Source of the DNA: Planctomycetota bacterium
Lineage (GTDB): Bacteria; Planctomycetota; UBA1135
Reading direction: 5' to 3'
DNA: 33,556 nucleotides
Assembly: GCA_028821845.1 (NCBI GenBank)
Contig: JAPKEZ010000004.1
Coordinates: 1-33,556 of the forward strand
The translations under genes were made by a program, and so were the position numbers. The notes beneath the pieces were generated by a model that saw only the letters and a program-made list of their open reading frames with translations, made no database searches and had not been told where the DNA came from. Each line of letters begins with the position of its first letter. The first letter of the stretch is position 1. Of the stretch, positions 18,549 through 25,803 are shown one piece after another.

Positions 18549-18793
18549 GAGTTGTTGATTTTGGGATGACGGGGATTGCTAGGTTGAGATGCGGTAAAAT
18601 GCCCCTAGGTTCCTTAAAAGTAACACTTTCTGCGCTATAAGTAGACGATTAATTGTGGAAAATGATTATTTTAATAATAATTTGCAAATTCCTATATATA
18701 TCGCTAGGAATAGCCGAAATATAATATACTTAGCGAGCATCATTTTTTAGAGTGCCTGAATTAGTGCTTCTGCAATGCTAAGTGTCCTTGTAA
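18549..18793. promoter_or_regulatory. divergent intergenic region between the M36-like gene and the lipoprotein genes
   Basis: This is the largest gap in the window (245 bases), AT-rich in its right half. It must hold the promoters of both divergent transcription units. On the plus strand TATAAT at 18720-18725 is a plausible -10 about 68 bases before ATG 18794. An inverted repeat lies at 18688-18711. I see no RNA gene, riboswitch or small coding sequence in it. Confidence 0.5.
18688..18711. repeat. 7-base inverted repeat, possible operator
   Basis: ATTCCTA at 18688-18694 and TAGGAAT at 18705-18711 are exact reverse complements, separated by 10 AT-rich bases, just upstream of the candidate TATAAT at 18720. 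The centre-to-centre distance of about 17 bases suits a dimeric regulator. No T-run follows directly, so a terminator is less likely. Confidence 0.35.
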
Positions 18794-19630
18794 ATGACCA
18801 ACACCAACTCCGCGCGCCCTTCAGTAATTTGGGTAGTATTAGCTTGCATGCTAAGCTTTAGTTGTGCCCATTCTGGTGCCTCTACGGTTGGTTCTGGCGG
18901 TGCAGGTTCAGGCGCAGGTGACGGTGGTTACACCATTAGTGATCTAGATGGCGACTGGGTGGGTGTTCTGTACCCAAATTCGAATGTCCTAGACCCGTTT
19001 AACTTCTACTTCAGCTCAGCAGACAGCGGTATTGTAAGCGAAGCAGCAGATAGCAAGGGCAATCAGTGGTTAGCAGCAGATTCACTGCTAACGTCTAATA
19101 TCATCAATTCGGGCCGAATGATGGCCGAATTCGATTCTATGATAGAGCAAAACCGCTTATACCTCGATGGTAATATGAGCACGGCAATGAATGAGCTTAC
19201 TGGCGATTACGAGTATGTTAATAGCTACGGTATTCCGGTTAGGGGCACTTTCATTTTGGCGCGCTCAACGGGTAATGATTATTTCGCCGACATAGATTAC
19301 TCAGGCTTCTGGTCTGGTGGTTTTGGCGTAGGGCATAATGAGAACATGCGCCAACTCACGTTTGTACTCGATAATGATGGTTCGGTGATTTCTGGCTCAA
19401 TGACTAACCGGGTTACTGGCCACGAGATTCATCACTATTCAGTAGGCGCTGGTAGCTTCGGCATACACTTGAACACAACGACAGGTCGTATTGATGACTT
19501 TGAATTGAAGGCTGATGACGGGTCGCTTGCTACATGTGATTTCTTGTTGCTCGACCACGAGCTGACATTAGTGGGTGGTACTGGAGTCGATGCAGATGTC
19601 GGCGAAGGCACTATAGAAATCATCCGGTAA
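18794..19630 (+). CDS. exported, probably lipid-anchored protein of unknown function (paralog 1)
   Basis: A 278-residue protein I do not recognise. The N-terminus has a hydrophobic stretch (SVIWVVLACMLSFSC) with two Cys, 18 and 24; VLAC and SFSC are both imperfect lipoprotein sites, so lipidation is likely but not certain. A Gly/Ser-rich linker (GSGGAGSGAGDGG) follows. The rest appears to be two related halves: one beginning LDGDWVGVLYPN, the other YSGFWSGGFGVG with LTFVLDNDGSVISGSM. It reads as all-beta, perhaps lipocalin-like. It ends GEGTIEIIR. The next gene downstream is a clear paralog (shared motifs EAADS, FWSGGFG/SWSGGFG, GDEIHHYS/GHEIHHYS). The gene lies 245 bases from the divergent peptidase operon. 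No function can be assigned. Confidence 0.75.
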   Translation: MTNTNSARPSVIWVVLACMLSFSCAHSGASTVGSGGAGSGAGDGGYTISDLDGDWVGVLYPNSNVLDPFNFYFSSADSGIVSEAADSKGNQWLAADSLLTSNIINSGRMMAEFDSMIEQNRLYLDGNMSTAMNELTGDYEYVNSYGIPVRGTFILARSTGNDYFADIDYSGFWSGGFGVGHNENMRQLTFVLDNDGSVISGSMTNRVTGHEIHHYSVGAGSFGIHLNTTTGRIDDFELKADDGSLATCDFLLLDHELTLVGGTGVDADVGEGTIEIIR

Positions 19631-19676
19631 TAAATAACTCGGAACTAATACCGACTTATCTCGTCTTATTAGCCGA

Positions 19677-20471
19677 ATGAATAAGACATTAAATTTCTTG
19701 ATTTGCGCGTTAGTCGTTGGCTGTGGTACGTCATCTGACAGCTCGTCAGCGTCTTCTGGTGCCAATTCCAGCTTCTCGCAATCCGATCTTGGCGGAATCT
19801 GGGCAGGAAAGTTGACTCCAGAGAATCCAAACGATAAATTTCGCTTATTCTACTTCGAGGCTGCAGCTAATGGAGAGGTGACAGAGGCGGCTGATAGTAT
19901 CGGCAATGAGTGGTACGACATAAACACTACCATTTCGGCAGATTTGTTGTCTAGCGGCGAATTGTCAATGGACTTTTCTTCTGATTCTGGGATGAAAAAG
20001 TTGCATATGGACGGTCACATGACTAATTCTATGTCCAATATTAAGGGCTCTTATAACTACCAAAACCTGCATGGGGTCAGCGCAGTCGGTTCATTCGAAT
20101 TGGTATTATCCGGTGGTGTCGAGCAGTTTACGAACATCGATTTCTCTGGCTCATGGTCAGGCGGTTTCGGGATTGGCCGTCTTCATAACGAGCGCTTGCT
20201 AACATTCGAATTGGATCAAACAGGGCATGTCGTTTCGGGCTCGCTAATCAACACCATTAGCGGTGATGAGATACACCACTACTCGGCAGGTTCAGGTAAC
20301 TTTGAGATAGAGGATACTGCCAACGGTCGCATAAATAACTTTGTTTTAGTCGCTGATGACGGGGCTATCGCCGAATGCAGTTTCTTGCTAGTAGACATTG
20401 ATTTAGAATTAATTGCAGGCGTCGGTACAGACTCAGAAGTAGGCGCCGCAGTAATCGAAGTGCGACGCTAG
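19677..20471 (+). CDS. lipoprotein of unknown function (paralog 2)
   Basis: This is a 264-residue paralog of the preceding protein. The signal peptide MNKTLNFLICALVVGCGTSS has a good lipobox (VVGC, Cys 16), then a Ser-rich linker, so it should be anchored in a membrane, probably the outer one. The body has the same two-half layout: LGGIWAGKLTPE with the EAADS motif, and FSGSWSGGFGIG with LTFELDQTGHVVSGSL, DEIHHYSAGSG and a terminal AVIEVRR. Similarity runs the whole length, indicating tandem gene duplication followed by clear divergence. It is 46 bases from paralog 1 and likely co-transcribed with it. The start ATG 19677 has no Shine-Dalgarno sequence. The function is unknown. Confidence 0.78.
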   Translation: MNKTLNFLICALVVGCGTSSDSSSASSGANSSFSQSDLGGIWAGKLTPENPNDKFRLFYFEAAANGEVTEAADSIGNEWYDINTTISADLLSSGELSMDFSSDSGMKKLHMDGHMTNSMSNIKGSYNYQNLHGVSAVGSFELVLSGGVEQFTNIDFSGSWSGGFGIGRLHNERLLTFELDQTGHVVSGSLINTISGDEIHHYSAGSGNFEIEDTANGRINNFVLVADDGAIAECSFLLVDIDLELIAGVGTDSEVGAAVIEVRR

Positions 20472-20474
20472 AAT
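20469..20474 (+). promoter_or_regulatory. candidate -10 hexamer TAGAAT before the HAD gene
   Basis: TAGAAT ends 7 bases before ATG 20482, and its first three bases are the TAG stop of the upstream lipoprotein. It is preceded by GCGACGC, as is the box before ychF. It fits a leaderless start. Confidence 0.5.
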
Positions 20475-20481
20475 ATGGGGG

Positions 20482-21402
20482 ATGTCATTCCCCTTGACTT
20501 TTGTAAGTGATTTCGACGGCGTATGGACTAACCCCAAACGCGAACTACAAGCCGTCCATCAAACCGTGCAAACTAATTTGCGCCGTATGTGTGGCTGGTC
20601 GCAAGAGCATCTCGAAGAAGTGTATGCCCATTTTCGCGAGCAAGTTTTGCATAGTCCGCACCAATACGGATGGCGTATCGATGGTGTCTTTTCGTCCTTT
20701 GTCGACGAAGACTATTTTGCGATGCCAACTTCGATTGCCCAGTACATCGATGACGCTCCGTGCGAATATTCTGTTGAATTGAAAAGTTCAGTCCTGCAAG
20801 AGTTCGAAACGGTTTTATCTTTCGTTGACTCTTGTTACGCTTCAACTTGCGAAAACTTTCGCAATGAAGTCGATCACGATTTATCCGAGGGTAGCGCGCG
20901 CGTTTTGCAATGGTTGCTTGACAACGATGTCAACGTGGTGTTCGTCACCAACGCGCCAACTGAAAAAATAACCACATGGTTCGCTCATCACGGTTTTAGT
21001 GTCGATGATGGTCGGAGCACATCTCCAGGCTCATCACGCTTGCGAGTTTACGGCAGGGCGGGCAAGCAGCATCTCGGACCCAGCGGCCGCAGCCTCGATT
21101 TCTGCGGGCGGCATGTGCAATGCGATCGCCCGCAATACAGAGCGGTGCTTGAACGTGAATCCCCCGACTTAGTCATCGGTGATGTGCTGTCTTTAGATTT
21201 AAGCCAGCCATTAGCAATGCGTGTTGATGGCAACCCGGCGGCGCCATCCGCAGTTGGTATCATGCACTTGCCGCATACACCCGAATGGGTGCTAGAATCA
21301 ATTGGCCAAGAGACTCACGAAATTGATTATTTGGTGCCGCACGTTACTTCAATACCACGAGTCGTAGAACGAGTTCGAGAAAATAGTTTTATCCATGGAT
21401 GA
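20482..21402 (+). CDS. HAD-superfamily hydrolase-like protein
   Basis: A 306-residue cytoplasmic protein with HAD-type catalytic motifs. Motif I is SDFDGVWT near the N-terminus (nucleophile Asp 10, acid/base Asp 12); motif II is VVFVTNAPTEKI with Thr in the usual strand end; motif IV is likely LVIGDVLSLDLSQ. It is thus probably a phosphatase of the haloacid dehalogenase superfamily, with a large helical cap (about residues 20-140). The substrate is unknown. The region between motifs II and IV includes SRLRVYGRAGKQHLG, which is unlike common HAD families I know. Its 3' end overlaps the next small gene by 8 bases, suggesting coupling with the membrane protein and the transporter downstream. ATG 20482 puts motif I at the expected position. 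Confidence 0.8.
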   Translation: MSFPLTFVSDFDGVWTNPKRELQAVHQTVQTNLRRMCGWSQEHLEEVYAHFREQVLHSPHQYGWRIDGVFSSFVDEDYFAMPTSIAQYIDDAPCEYSVELKSSVLQEFETVLSFVDSCYASTCENFRNEVDHDLSEGSARVLQWLLDNDVNVVFVTNAPTEKITTWFAHHGFSVDDGRSTSPGSSRLRVYGRAGKQHLGPSGRSLDFCGRHVQCDRPQYRAVLERESPDLVIGDVLSLDLSQPLAMRVDGNPAAPSAVGIMHLPHTPEWVLESIGQETHEIDYLVPHVTSIPRVVERVRENSFIHG

Positions 21403-21616
21403 ATTCCCTGATTTTGACCGCTCTTGGCTGCCGTATATCTACTTATACGGGGTAGGCGGCATCTTTTTTCTTGGCGGCATGTTGCTTATCTTTAAATCAA
21501 AGGCCTGCGACTGGAAGCGAGCCTCGCACCGCCGCTGGGCAAAGGTTTTGATTTTTGGTTACTTCTGGTATGCAGCAATCCATGGCGTCCTAATTTACTC
21601 CGCACTTAACATCTGA
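21395..21616 (+). CDS. small membrane protein, two predicted helices
   Basis: This 73-residue protein has two hydrophobic segments, about residues 13-32 (PYIYLYGVGGIFFLGGMLLI) and 50-70 (VLIFGYFWYAAIHGVLIYSA), separated by a basic loop (KACDWKRASHRRWAK). By the positive-inside rule the loop is cytoplasmic and both ends face out. The start overlaps the HAD gene by 8 bases, and the SSS symporter starts 5 bases after its stop, so it may be a small partner subunit of that transporter, a role small two-helix proteins play for some SSS members. That role is inference. The hydrophobicity and tight packing argue for a real gene. Confidence 0.72.
   Translation: MDEFPDFDRSWLPYIYLYGVGGIFFLGGMLLIFKSKACDWKRASHRRWAKVLIFGYFWYAAIHGVLIYSALNI
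21607..21612 (+). promoter_or_regulatory. candidate -10 hexamer TAACAT before the symporter gene
   Basis: TAACAT ends 9 bases before ATG 21622 and sits inside the last codons of the small membrane protein gene. There is no Shine-Dalgarno sequence. It fits the TANNNT pattern, though the match is weaker than at 7795. Confidence 0.35.
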
Positions 21617-21621
21617 TTGCT

Positions 21622-23562
21622 ATGCTTTCTTTATTAATGCAACACGTTGCACAAAGCGGCTCTGACGCCGCTGCTGCAGCTGCCGCCGATGCCGGCTCTT
21701 CACCAATATTTTGGTTTATTGTTCTTGGTTATTTTGCTGTGGTGCTTGGCTTCGGCTCGTACTTCGCAAGATTCAATAAATCGACCAGCGACTTTTTCTT
21801 TGGCGGGCGCCGTTTCTCGTGGTGGCTTATCACGATGTCTATCGTCGCCACCGGAGTAGGTAGCCACAGCTTCTTAAAGTATTCAGGTAAGTCTTTCGAG
21901 CACGGCTTCAGTGGTTCAATGGCATACATGAATGACTGGTTCTTCATGCCATTATTTATTTTCGGATGGCTGCCGATTATTTATTACATGAAGGTGCGTT
22001 CGATACCAGAATATTTCGAACGTCGCTTTAATGCTAAAGTTCGCGCTTTAGCTACAGGCGTGTTATTAATGTACATGCTCGGTTATGTCGGCATAGGCTT
22101 GTTGACAATGGCTAAGACCTTGGGCCCTATTCTTGGCGACTCATGGTCGCTAATGGAAATTATTTGGGTGGTTGCAGTCGTCGCTGGTGTTTACATCACC
22201 TTTGGTGGCCAGACGGCGGTGATTTTCACTGACTTGTTGCAGGGCTTCATTCTGTTGTTTGCCGGAATCATGCTGTTTATCCTCGGCCTTAATTGGTTCG
22301 GTGGCTTTGACGCTTTCTGGAATATACTCCCAACTGAATTCAAATTGCCGTTATCTAATTTTAACGACGATCCGGGGTTTAACTTCGTCGGCATTTTCTG
22401 GCAAGATGCGGTTGCCGGTTCGATTGGTTTCTTGTTTATGAACCAAGGCTTAGTAATGCGCTTCTTGGCTTGTCGATCTGTGGATCATGGGCGTAAAGCT
22501 GCGGCGTTTAACATTTTGTTTGCGCTGCCTATTTCTGCGATAGCTGTTTCTTGTGCAGGATGGATTGGCTACGGCATGATGACGCAAGACCCAACTTTGG
22601 TATCTCCAGACACTGACCCTGACACCATATTTGTAATCGTTACACGTATTCTTACAACTAAGGCTGGCTTCGGCTTCTTCGTAGCAGCTGTGACAGCTGC
22701 GCTAATGTCTACTGTCGATACCTTGATAAACGCGATTTCCGCGGTGTTCGTTAACGATGTTTATGAACCGATTAGTAAGTTGCGCGGTATTCATCATGAT
22801 GACAAGCATCACCTGAAAGTCGCGATGGTTGCATCTGCCGCGGCAACCGTAATTGGTGTTGGCGCCGCATGGTCTTTCTCGCTGTTTGACAACCTTTATG
22901 AAGCGCATGGTTTCTTCCATTCGACTTTTACGCCACCACTAGTGGCCTGCATCTTCATGGGAATTTTCTGGCGCCGATTTAATACTAAGGGTGCTATGGC
23001 AACATTCTTGGCTGGCACCGTCATGATTATTCTTGGTCGCTTGTTGCCTCACGAATTGATTGAGCCAATCGCTCATGGTGTGCCGTCTATCGATCCCGAA
23101 ACAGGTGAAGTTTTAAGTACACCATTCAAATACATCGGCGCGCTTTACAATTTAATGGCATGTTTCGGTTCAGGCATCGTAGTTACTCTTTTGACGGAGA
23201 AAGATAACAAAGACCTTGAAGGCTTGACAATGTTCAGCCTCACTGCAGCGCGCAGAATGTTTAAAGGTAGCGAACCGAACGACCGTGTTGGCTTCCCGCA
23301 AACGGTAACCTACGAACTTGACACGAGTTTGCCGATTGGCGCCATCCGCATGGATAGAGAAGCGATGAATCACTTAGCTGCAGAGCAGGGCGACCTGGCC
23401 TATATTTGTGATAAGCGTAAATGGCTTGGTGGCTTGCGTTCGGCACACGCGCACTTTGATGGTGTCCACAACTCTGGAGAAACCGTGTTGTTGTCGCAAG
23501 ATATCTATGACAATGGGCACTTCTTGCCGGGCAAGCTGCTAGTCGTCGAAAAAGAGTTTTAA
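21622..23562 (+). CDS. sodium:solute symporter (SSS family)
   Basis: A 646-residue inner-membrane protein with about 13 hydrophobic segments between residues 30 and 520. Family marks are the early TSDFFFGGRRFSWW (SSS motif after the first helix), VATGVGSHSFLKYSG, the YVGIGLLTMAKTLG segment and VYITFGGQTAVIFTDLLQG, which is close to the SSS signature region. It should couple sodium influx to uptake of a small organic solute (sugar, amino acid, organic acid or other); the substrate is not readable. A soluble C-terminal tail of about 110 residues follows the last helix and ends GKLLVVEKEF. It is preceded by a small two-helix protein gene that may be an accessory. The gene converges on panB with 7 bases between stops. 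Confidence 0.92.
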   Translation: MLSLLMQHVAQSGSDAAAAAAADAGSSPIFWFIVLGYFAVVLGFGSYFARFNKSTSDFFFGGRRFSWWLITMSIVATGVGSHSFLKYSGKSFEHGFSGSMAYMNDWFFMPLFIFGWLPIIYYMKVRSIPEYFERRFNAKVRALATGVLLMYMLGYVGIGLLTMAKTLGPILGDSWSLMEIIWVVAVVAGVYITFGGQTAVIFTDLLQGFILLFAGIMLFILGLNWFGGFDAFWNILPTEFKLPLSNFNDDPGFNFVGIFWQDAVAGSIGFLFMNQGLVMRFLACRSVDHGRKAAAFNILFALPISAIAVSCAGWIGYGMMTQDPTLVSPDTDPDTIFVIVTRILTTKAGFGFFVAAVTAALMSTVDTLINAISAVFVNDVYEPISKLRGIHHDDKHHLKVAMVASAAATVIGVGAAWSFSLFDNLYEAHGFFHSTFTPPLVACIFMGIFWRRFNTKGAMATFLAGTVMIILGRLLPHELIEPIAHGVPSIDPETGEVLSTPFKYIGALYNLMACFGSGIVVTLLTEKDNKDLEGLTMFSLTAARRMFKGSEPNDRVGFPQTVTYELDTSLPIGAIRMDREAMNHLAAEQGDLAYICDKRKWLGGLRSAHAHFDGVHNSGETVLLSQDIYDNGHFLPGKLLVVEKEF

Positions 23563-23569
23563 ATTAGCC

Positions 23570-24463
23570 TTACAAAGAATCCCAGTCGGACGGAATTTCT
23601 TCGCTGGCTGGGTAGCAATGTTCGGCAGTCGGAAACTCGCCACTGCGAAGGTCATCCTTTAGTTTGCCAAGGGCATTGCTGATTTCATCGGCAAGATGCG
23701 CGTAACGTTTCGCAAACTTTGGCACGGGGCCGGTGGTCAAGCCAACCACATCGTGAAACACCAATATCTGGCCATCACAGCCGCCTCCGGCACCGATGCC
23801 AATCGTTGGAATGATTAAGCGTTGGCTAATACGCGTTGCCACAACTTCTGGTACGCCTTCAAGAACAATTGCCGTAGCACCACACTCTTGCACAGTGAGC
23901 GCTTCTTCAAGAAGTTGCTTTGCTGCATCGATAGTCTTGCCCTGAATTTTGAAACCACCGCGAGCGTTTATCGATTGCGGAAGTAACCCAAGATGAGCAA
24001 TCACCGGAATATCGGCTTCAACTAAAGCGTCGATCCGCTCAAAGCGCGGACCTTCGATTTTCACAGCCTGCGCACCGCCCTCACGAACTAGGCGCAGGGC
24101 GTTGCTAATAGTCTCTTCATTAGAAACGTGATAAGTTCCGAAAGGCATGTCAGCTACCACGAGAGGGCGATCGACTGCACGCTTAACTGCGCGTGTCGCT
24201 GAAATGATTTGGTCGAGGCTTATCTTTAGAGTACTTGCGTGACCCAAAACAACGTTGGCCATTGAATCACCAACTAGGATTAAATCAAAACCGGCCTCGT
24301 CAATAAGGCGCGCTGTCGAATAATCATATGCAGTCAAGCATAGTATTTTTTGGCCTTTGGCTTTGCGCTGCAGCAAACCAGGCACAGTAACTTTGGACGG
24401 CAACTGGCGCTCTGTGGTCTCAGAAGTCGGGCCGTAAGCAGTCGGTGATTTGGGCTTATCCAT
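23570..24463 (-). CDS. panB: 3-methyl-2-oxobutanoate hydroxymethyltransferase
   Basis: The first committed enzyme of pantothenate, and so coenzyme A, synthesis: it transfers a hydroxymethyl group from 5,10-methylene-tetrahydrofolate to 2-oxoisovalerate, giving ketopantoate, in the cytoplasm. With ATG 24463 it has 297 residues. Signatures: LTAYDYSTARLIDEAGFD, LVGDSMANVVLGH (metal-binding Asp), ADMPFGTYH, VKIEGP, AHLGLLPQ, IVLEGVP (catalytic Glu region) and IGIGAGGGCDGQILVFHD. The roughly 25-residue N-terminal extension before VTVPGLLQRKA is not typical. The upstream in-frame ATG 24487 would lie across the likely -10 sequence and is rejected. panC is not next to it. CoA supply suits the acyl-CoA metabolism nearby, though that may be coincidence. 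Confidence 0.96.
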   Translation of the reverse strand: MDKPKSPTAYGPTSETTERQLPSKVTVPGLLQRKAKGQKILCLTAYDYSTARLIDEAGFDLILVGDSMANVVLGHASTLKISLDQIISATRAVKRAVDRPLVVADMPFGTYHVSNEETISNALRLVREGGAQAVKIEGPRFERIDALVEADIPVIAHLGLLPQSINARGGFKIQGKTIDAAKQLLEEALTVQECGATAIVLEGVPEVVATRISQRLIIPTIGIGAGGGCDGQILVFHDVVGLTTGPVPKFAKRYAHLADEISNALGKLKDDLRSGEFPTAEHCYPASEEIPSDWDSL

Positions 24464-24470
24464 TTTGTAG

Positions 24471-24476
24471 ACTATA
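24471..24476 (-). promoter_or_regulatory. candidate -10 hexamer TATAGT before panB
   Basis: On the minus strand TATAGT ends 7 bases (CTACAAA) before ATG 24463. An alternative TACAAT (24476-24481) ends 12 bases before it. There is no Shine-Dalgarno sequence. It favours the downstream ATG and a leaderless or nearly leaderless mRNA. Confidence 0.45.
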
Positions 24477-24507
24477 TTGTACTCCACACCAATTGAAAAG
24501 GCTGTGT

Positions 24508-24513
24508 TATTCT
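24508..24513 (+). promoter_or_regulatory. candidate extended -10 (TGTTATTCT) before the beta-barrel gene
   Basis: TATTCT ends 6 bases before ATG 24520 and is preceded by TGT, making an extended -10 element. There is no Shine-Dalgarno sequence. The panB and beta-barrel genes diverge from a 56-base gap, each with its own close -10. Confidence 0.45.
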
Positions 24514-24519
24514 ACATGC

Positions 24520-25803
24520 ATGTTTGCTGTCATTCCTCTGACTCTTGTCGTGCTTCTAGCCGCACCTCAGCAGCAAAGCGAAGATGATGCACCTACGCAG
24601 TCATTCTCGCTTAGCGAGTGGTTAAAAGTGCTGCAGGTAAAGCCTCAGCAGCAAAGCGAAGATGATGCACCTACGCAGTCATCCGCGCTTAGTGAGTGGC
24701 TAGAATCGCGCTCAGATGATTGGCAATCTAATGTTAGCCGTCAGCAAAGCTCTATATTCGGCTTGCAGGCTGATATGTTCATGGCGATAACCGAAAAAGC
24801 CGATGCTTTTGACCAATTTAACCGTTTGCGAATGCGTTCTTTGGTGCTTAATGCTCAACAAAACTTCGATTTCGGTGTGCTGTTTGGTACTTTTGCCATC
24901 GGCGATTACGATGACTTCGACGAGGTAGCGGTGTCACAGCTCGGGATTATGCTCACAGACATCGATTGGTTTGGCTTTCCGGGCACCACCGATTTGCAAA
25001 TCGGCCGGTACTTTGCCGACGTAGGTGCTTTCAATTCATATTTGCCAACCGATTTCGCCGCTCCGCATTTAGATGGCGTACGTAGTAGCTTTCTCGGTGG
25101 TAACTTGTCTTTGCTTGGCCTCGAATTACAAAATAACGCTTACCTTGATAATGGCCACTTTCATTTTTCGTTGGGTGTGGCTAGTGAACGCCAAAGTCTA
25201 GATTTCGATAATTTTGATACTGCTTCTGTCACTGGCTCAAACGCCGACCAGCGTTTTAGTGCCAAAAATTGGTTGGCCACAAGTCGTGCTAGCATGCAGT
25301 TTGATTTTAGTAGCAGTAACTCGATGCGCATTGGTGCCACGGCAATTTCTTCACCGGCGGAAGTGGTTTTTGAGCCAGAACGTGCCGAAATTGAGCACAA
25401 TAACTTCGGAGGAGAGTTAGGTTTTGTTTTCAATACTGGCAATGACCGCTCTCATGAGCTAGCATTCGAAGTGTGGACTGACGATCGACAGTATCGCGAT
25501 TCATCTGGTGAATATCCGTATTCATTGAGTCGAGGTGAGTGGGGTATGTATCAATTCAATTACGACGCAAAGTGGTCACTCGGTGCCTTGGCTTCGCGTT
25601 ACGACGCCTTAGAAAATGTCGATGACTCCGCGCATCATCATTCGGCGTGGTTAAGTTACTCACCAAATTTCGGCGGTGATGTAACATTCTTTGGCACGCA
25701 TACCAACCCTGGCCAGCAGCAAGAAAAGTATTTCACCGTCGGCATGGCATTCAGTCTTAACTTCGGACGCTCGCAAACTCGTGGCTACAGTCGCTGGTAT
25801 TAA
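24520..25803 (+). CDS. beta-barrel-like outer-membrane protein (porin-like)
   Basis: A 427-residue exported protein. The signal peptide is MFAVIPLTLVVLLAA. It is followed by a 26-residue segment present twice in tandem (PQQQSEDDAPTQSFSLSEWL then PQQQSEDDAPTQSSALSEWL), probably periplasmic. The remainder (about 80-427) has many alternating hydrophobic/aromatic strands (for example NFDFGVLFGTFAIGDYDDF, YFTVGMAFSLNFG), typical of a transmembrane barrel, and ends in aromatic residues (SRWY). No specific family is recognised; a general porin or substrate-specific channel is likely. I chose ATG 24520 because it begins the signal peptide; the in-frame upstream ATG 24445 lies inside panB on the other strand. 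The stop overlaps that of the convergent phosphodiesterase gene. Confidence 0.72.
   Translation: MFAVIPLTLVVLLAAPQQQSEDDAPTQSFSLSEWLKVLQVKPQQQSEDDAPTQSSALSEWLESRSDDWQSNVSRQQSSIFGLQADMFMAITEKADAFDQFNRLRMRSLVLNAQQNFDFGVLFGTFAIGDYDDFDEVAVSQLGIMLTDIDWFGFPGTTDLQIGRYFADVGAFNSYLPTDFAAPHLDGVRSSFLGGNLSLLGLELQNNAYLDNGHFHFSLGVASERQSLDFDNFDTASVTGSNADQRFSAKNWLATSRASMQFDFSSSNSMRIGATAISSPAEVVFEPERAEIEHNNFGGELGFVFNTGNDRSHELAFEVWTDDRQYRDSSGEYPYSLSRGEWGMYQFNYDAKWSLGALASRYDALENVDDSAHHHSAWLSYSPNFGGDVTFFGTHTNPGQQQEKYFTVGMAFSLNFGRSQTRGYSRWY
24565..24720 (+). repeat. two tandem copies of a 78-base in-frame repeat
   Basis: Copy 1 is 24565-24642 and copy 2 is 24643-24720. The first 40 bases of the copies are identical (beginning CCTCAGCAGCAAAGCGAAGA), and the next 26 differ at about eight positions. 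The period of 78 bases (26 codons) keeps the frame. It encodes a Q/S/D-rich stretch followed by an SLSEWL-type helix just after the signal peptide. Confidence 0.9.

Noticed and set aside
20475-20481. Short G run (five G) before the HAD start, and another near 9177-9181, as phase-variation tracts
   Set aside because: Five bases is too short for slipped-strand switching to be expected.
24464-24487. Upstream ATG for panB adding eight residues
   Set aside because: The stretch contains the likely -10 sequences (TACAAT, TATAGT), and PanB does not need more N-terminal residues.
24445-24519. Upstream ATG for the beta-barrel protein
   Set aside because: It lies inside panB on the other strand; the downstream ATG gives a clean signal peptide and a -10 box 6 bases away.
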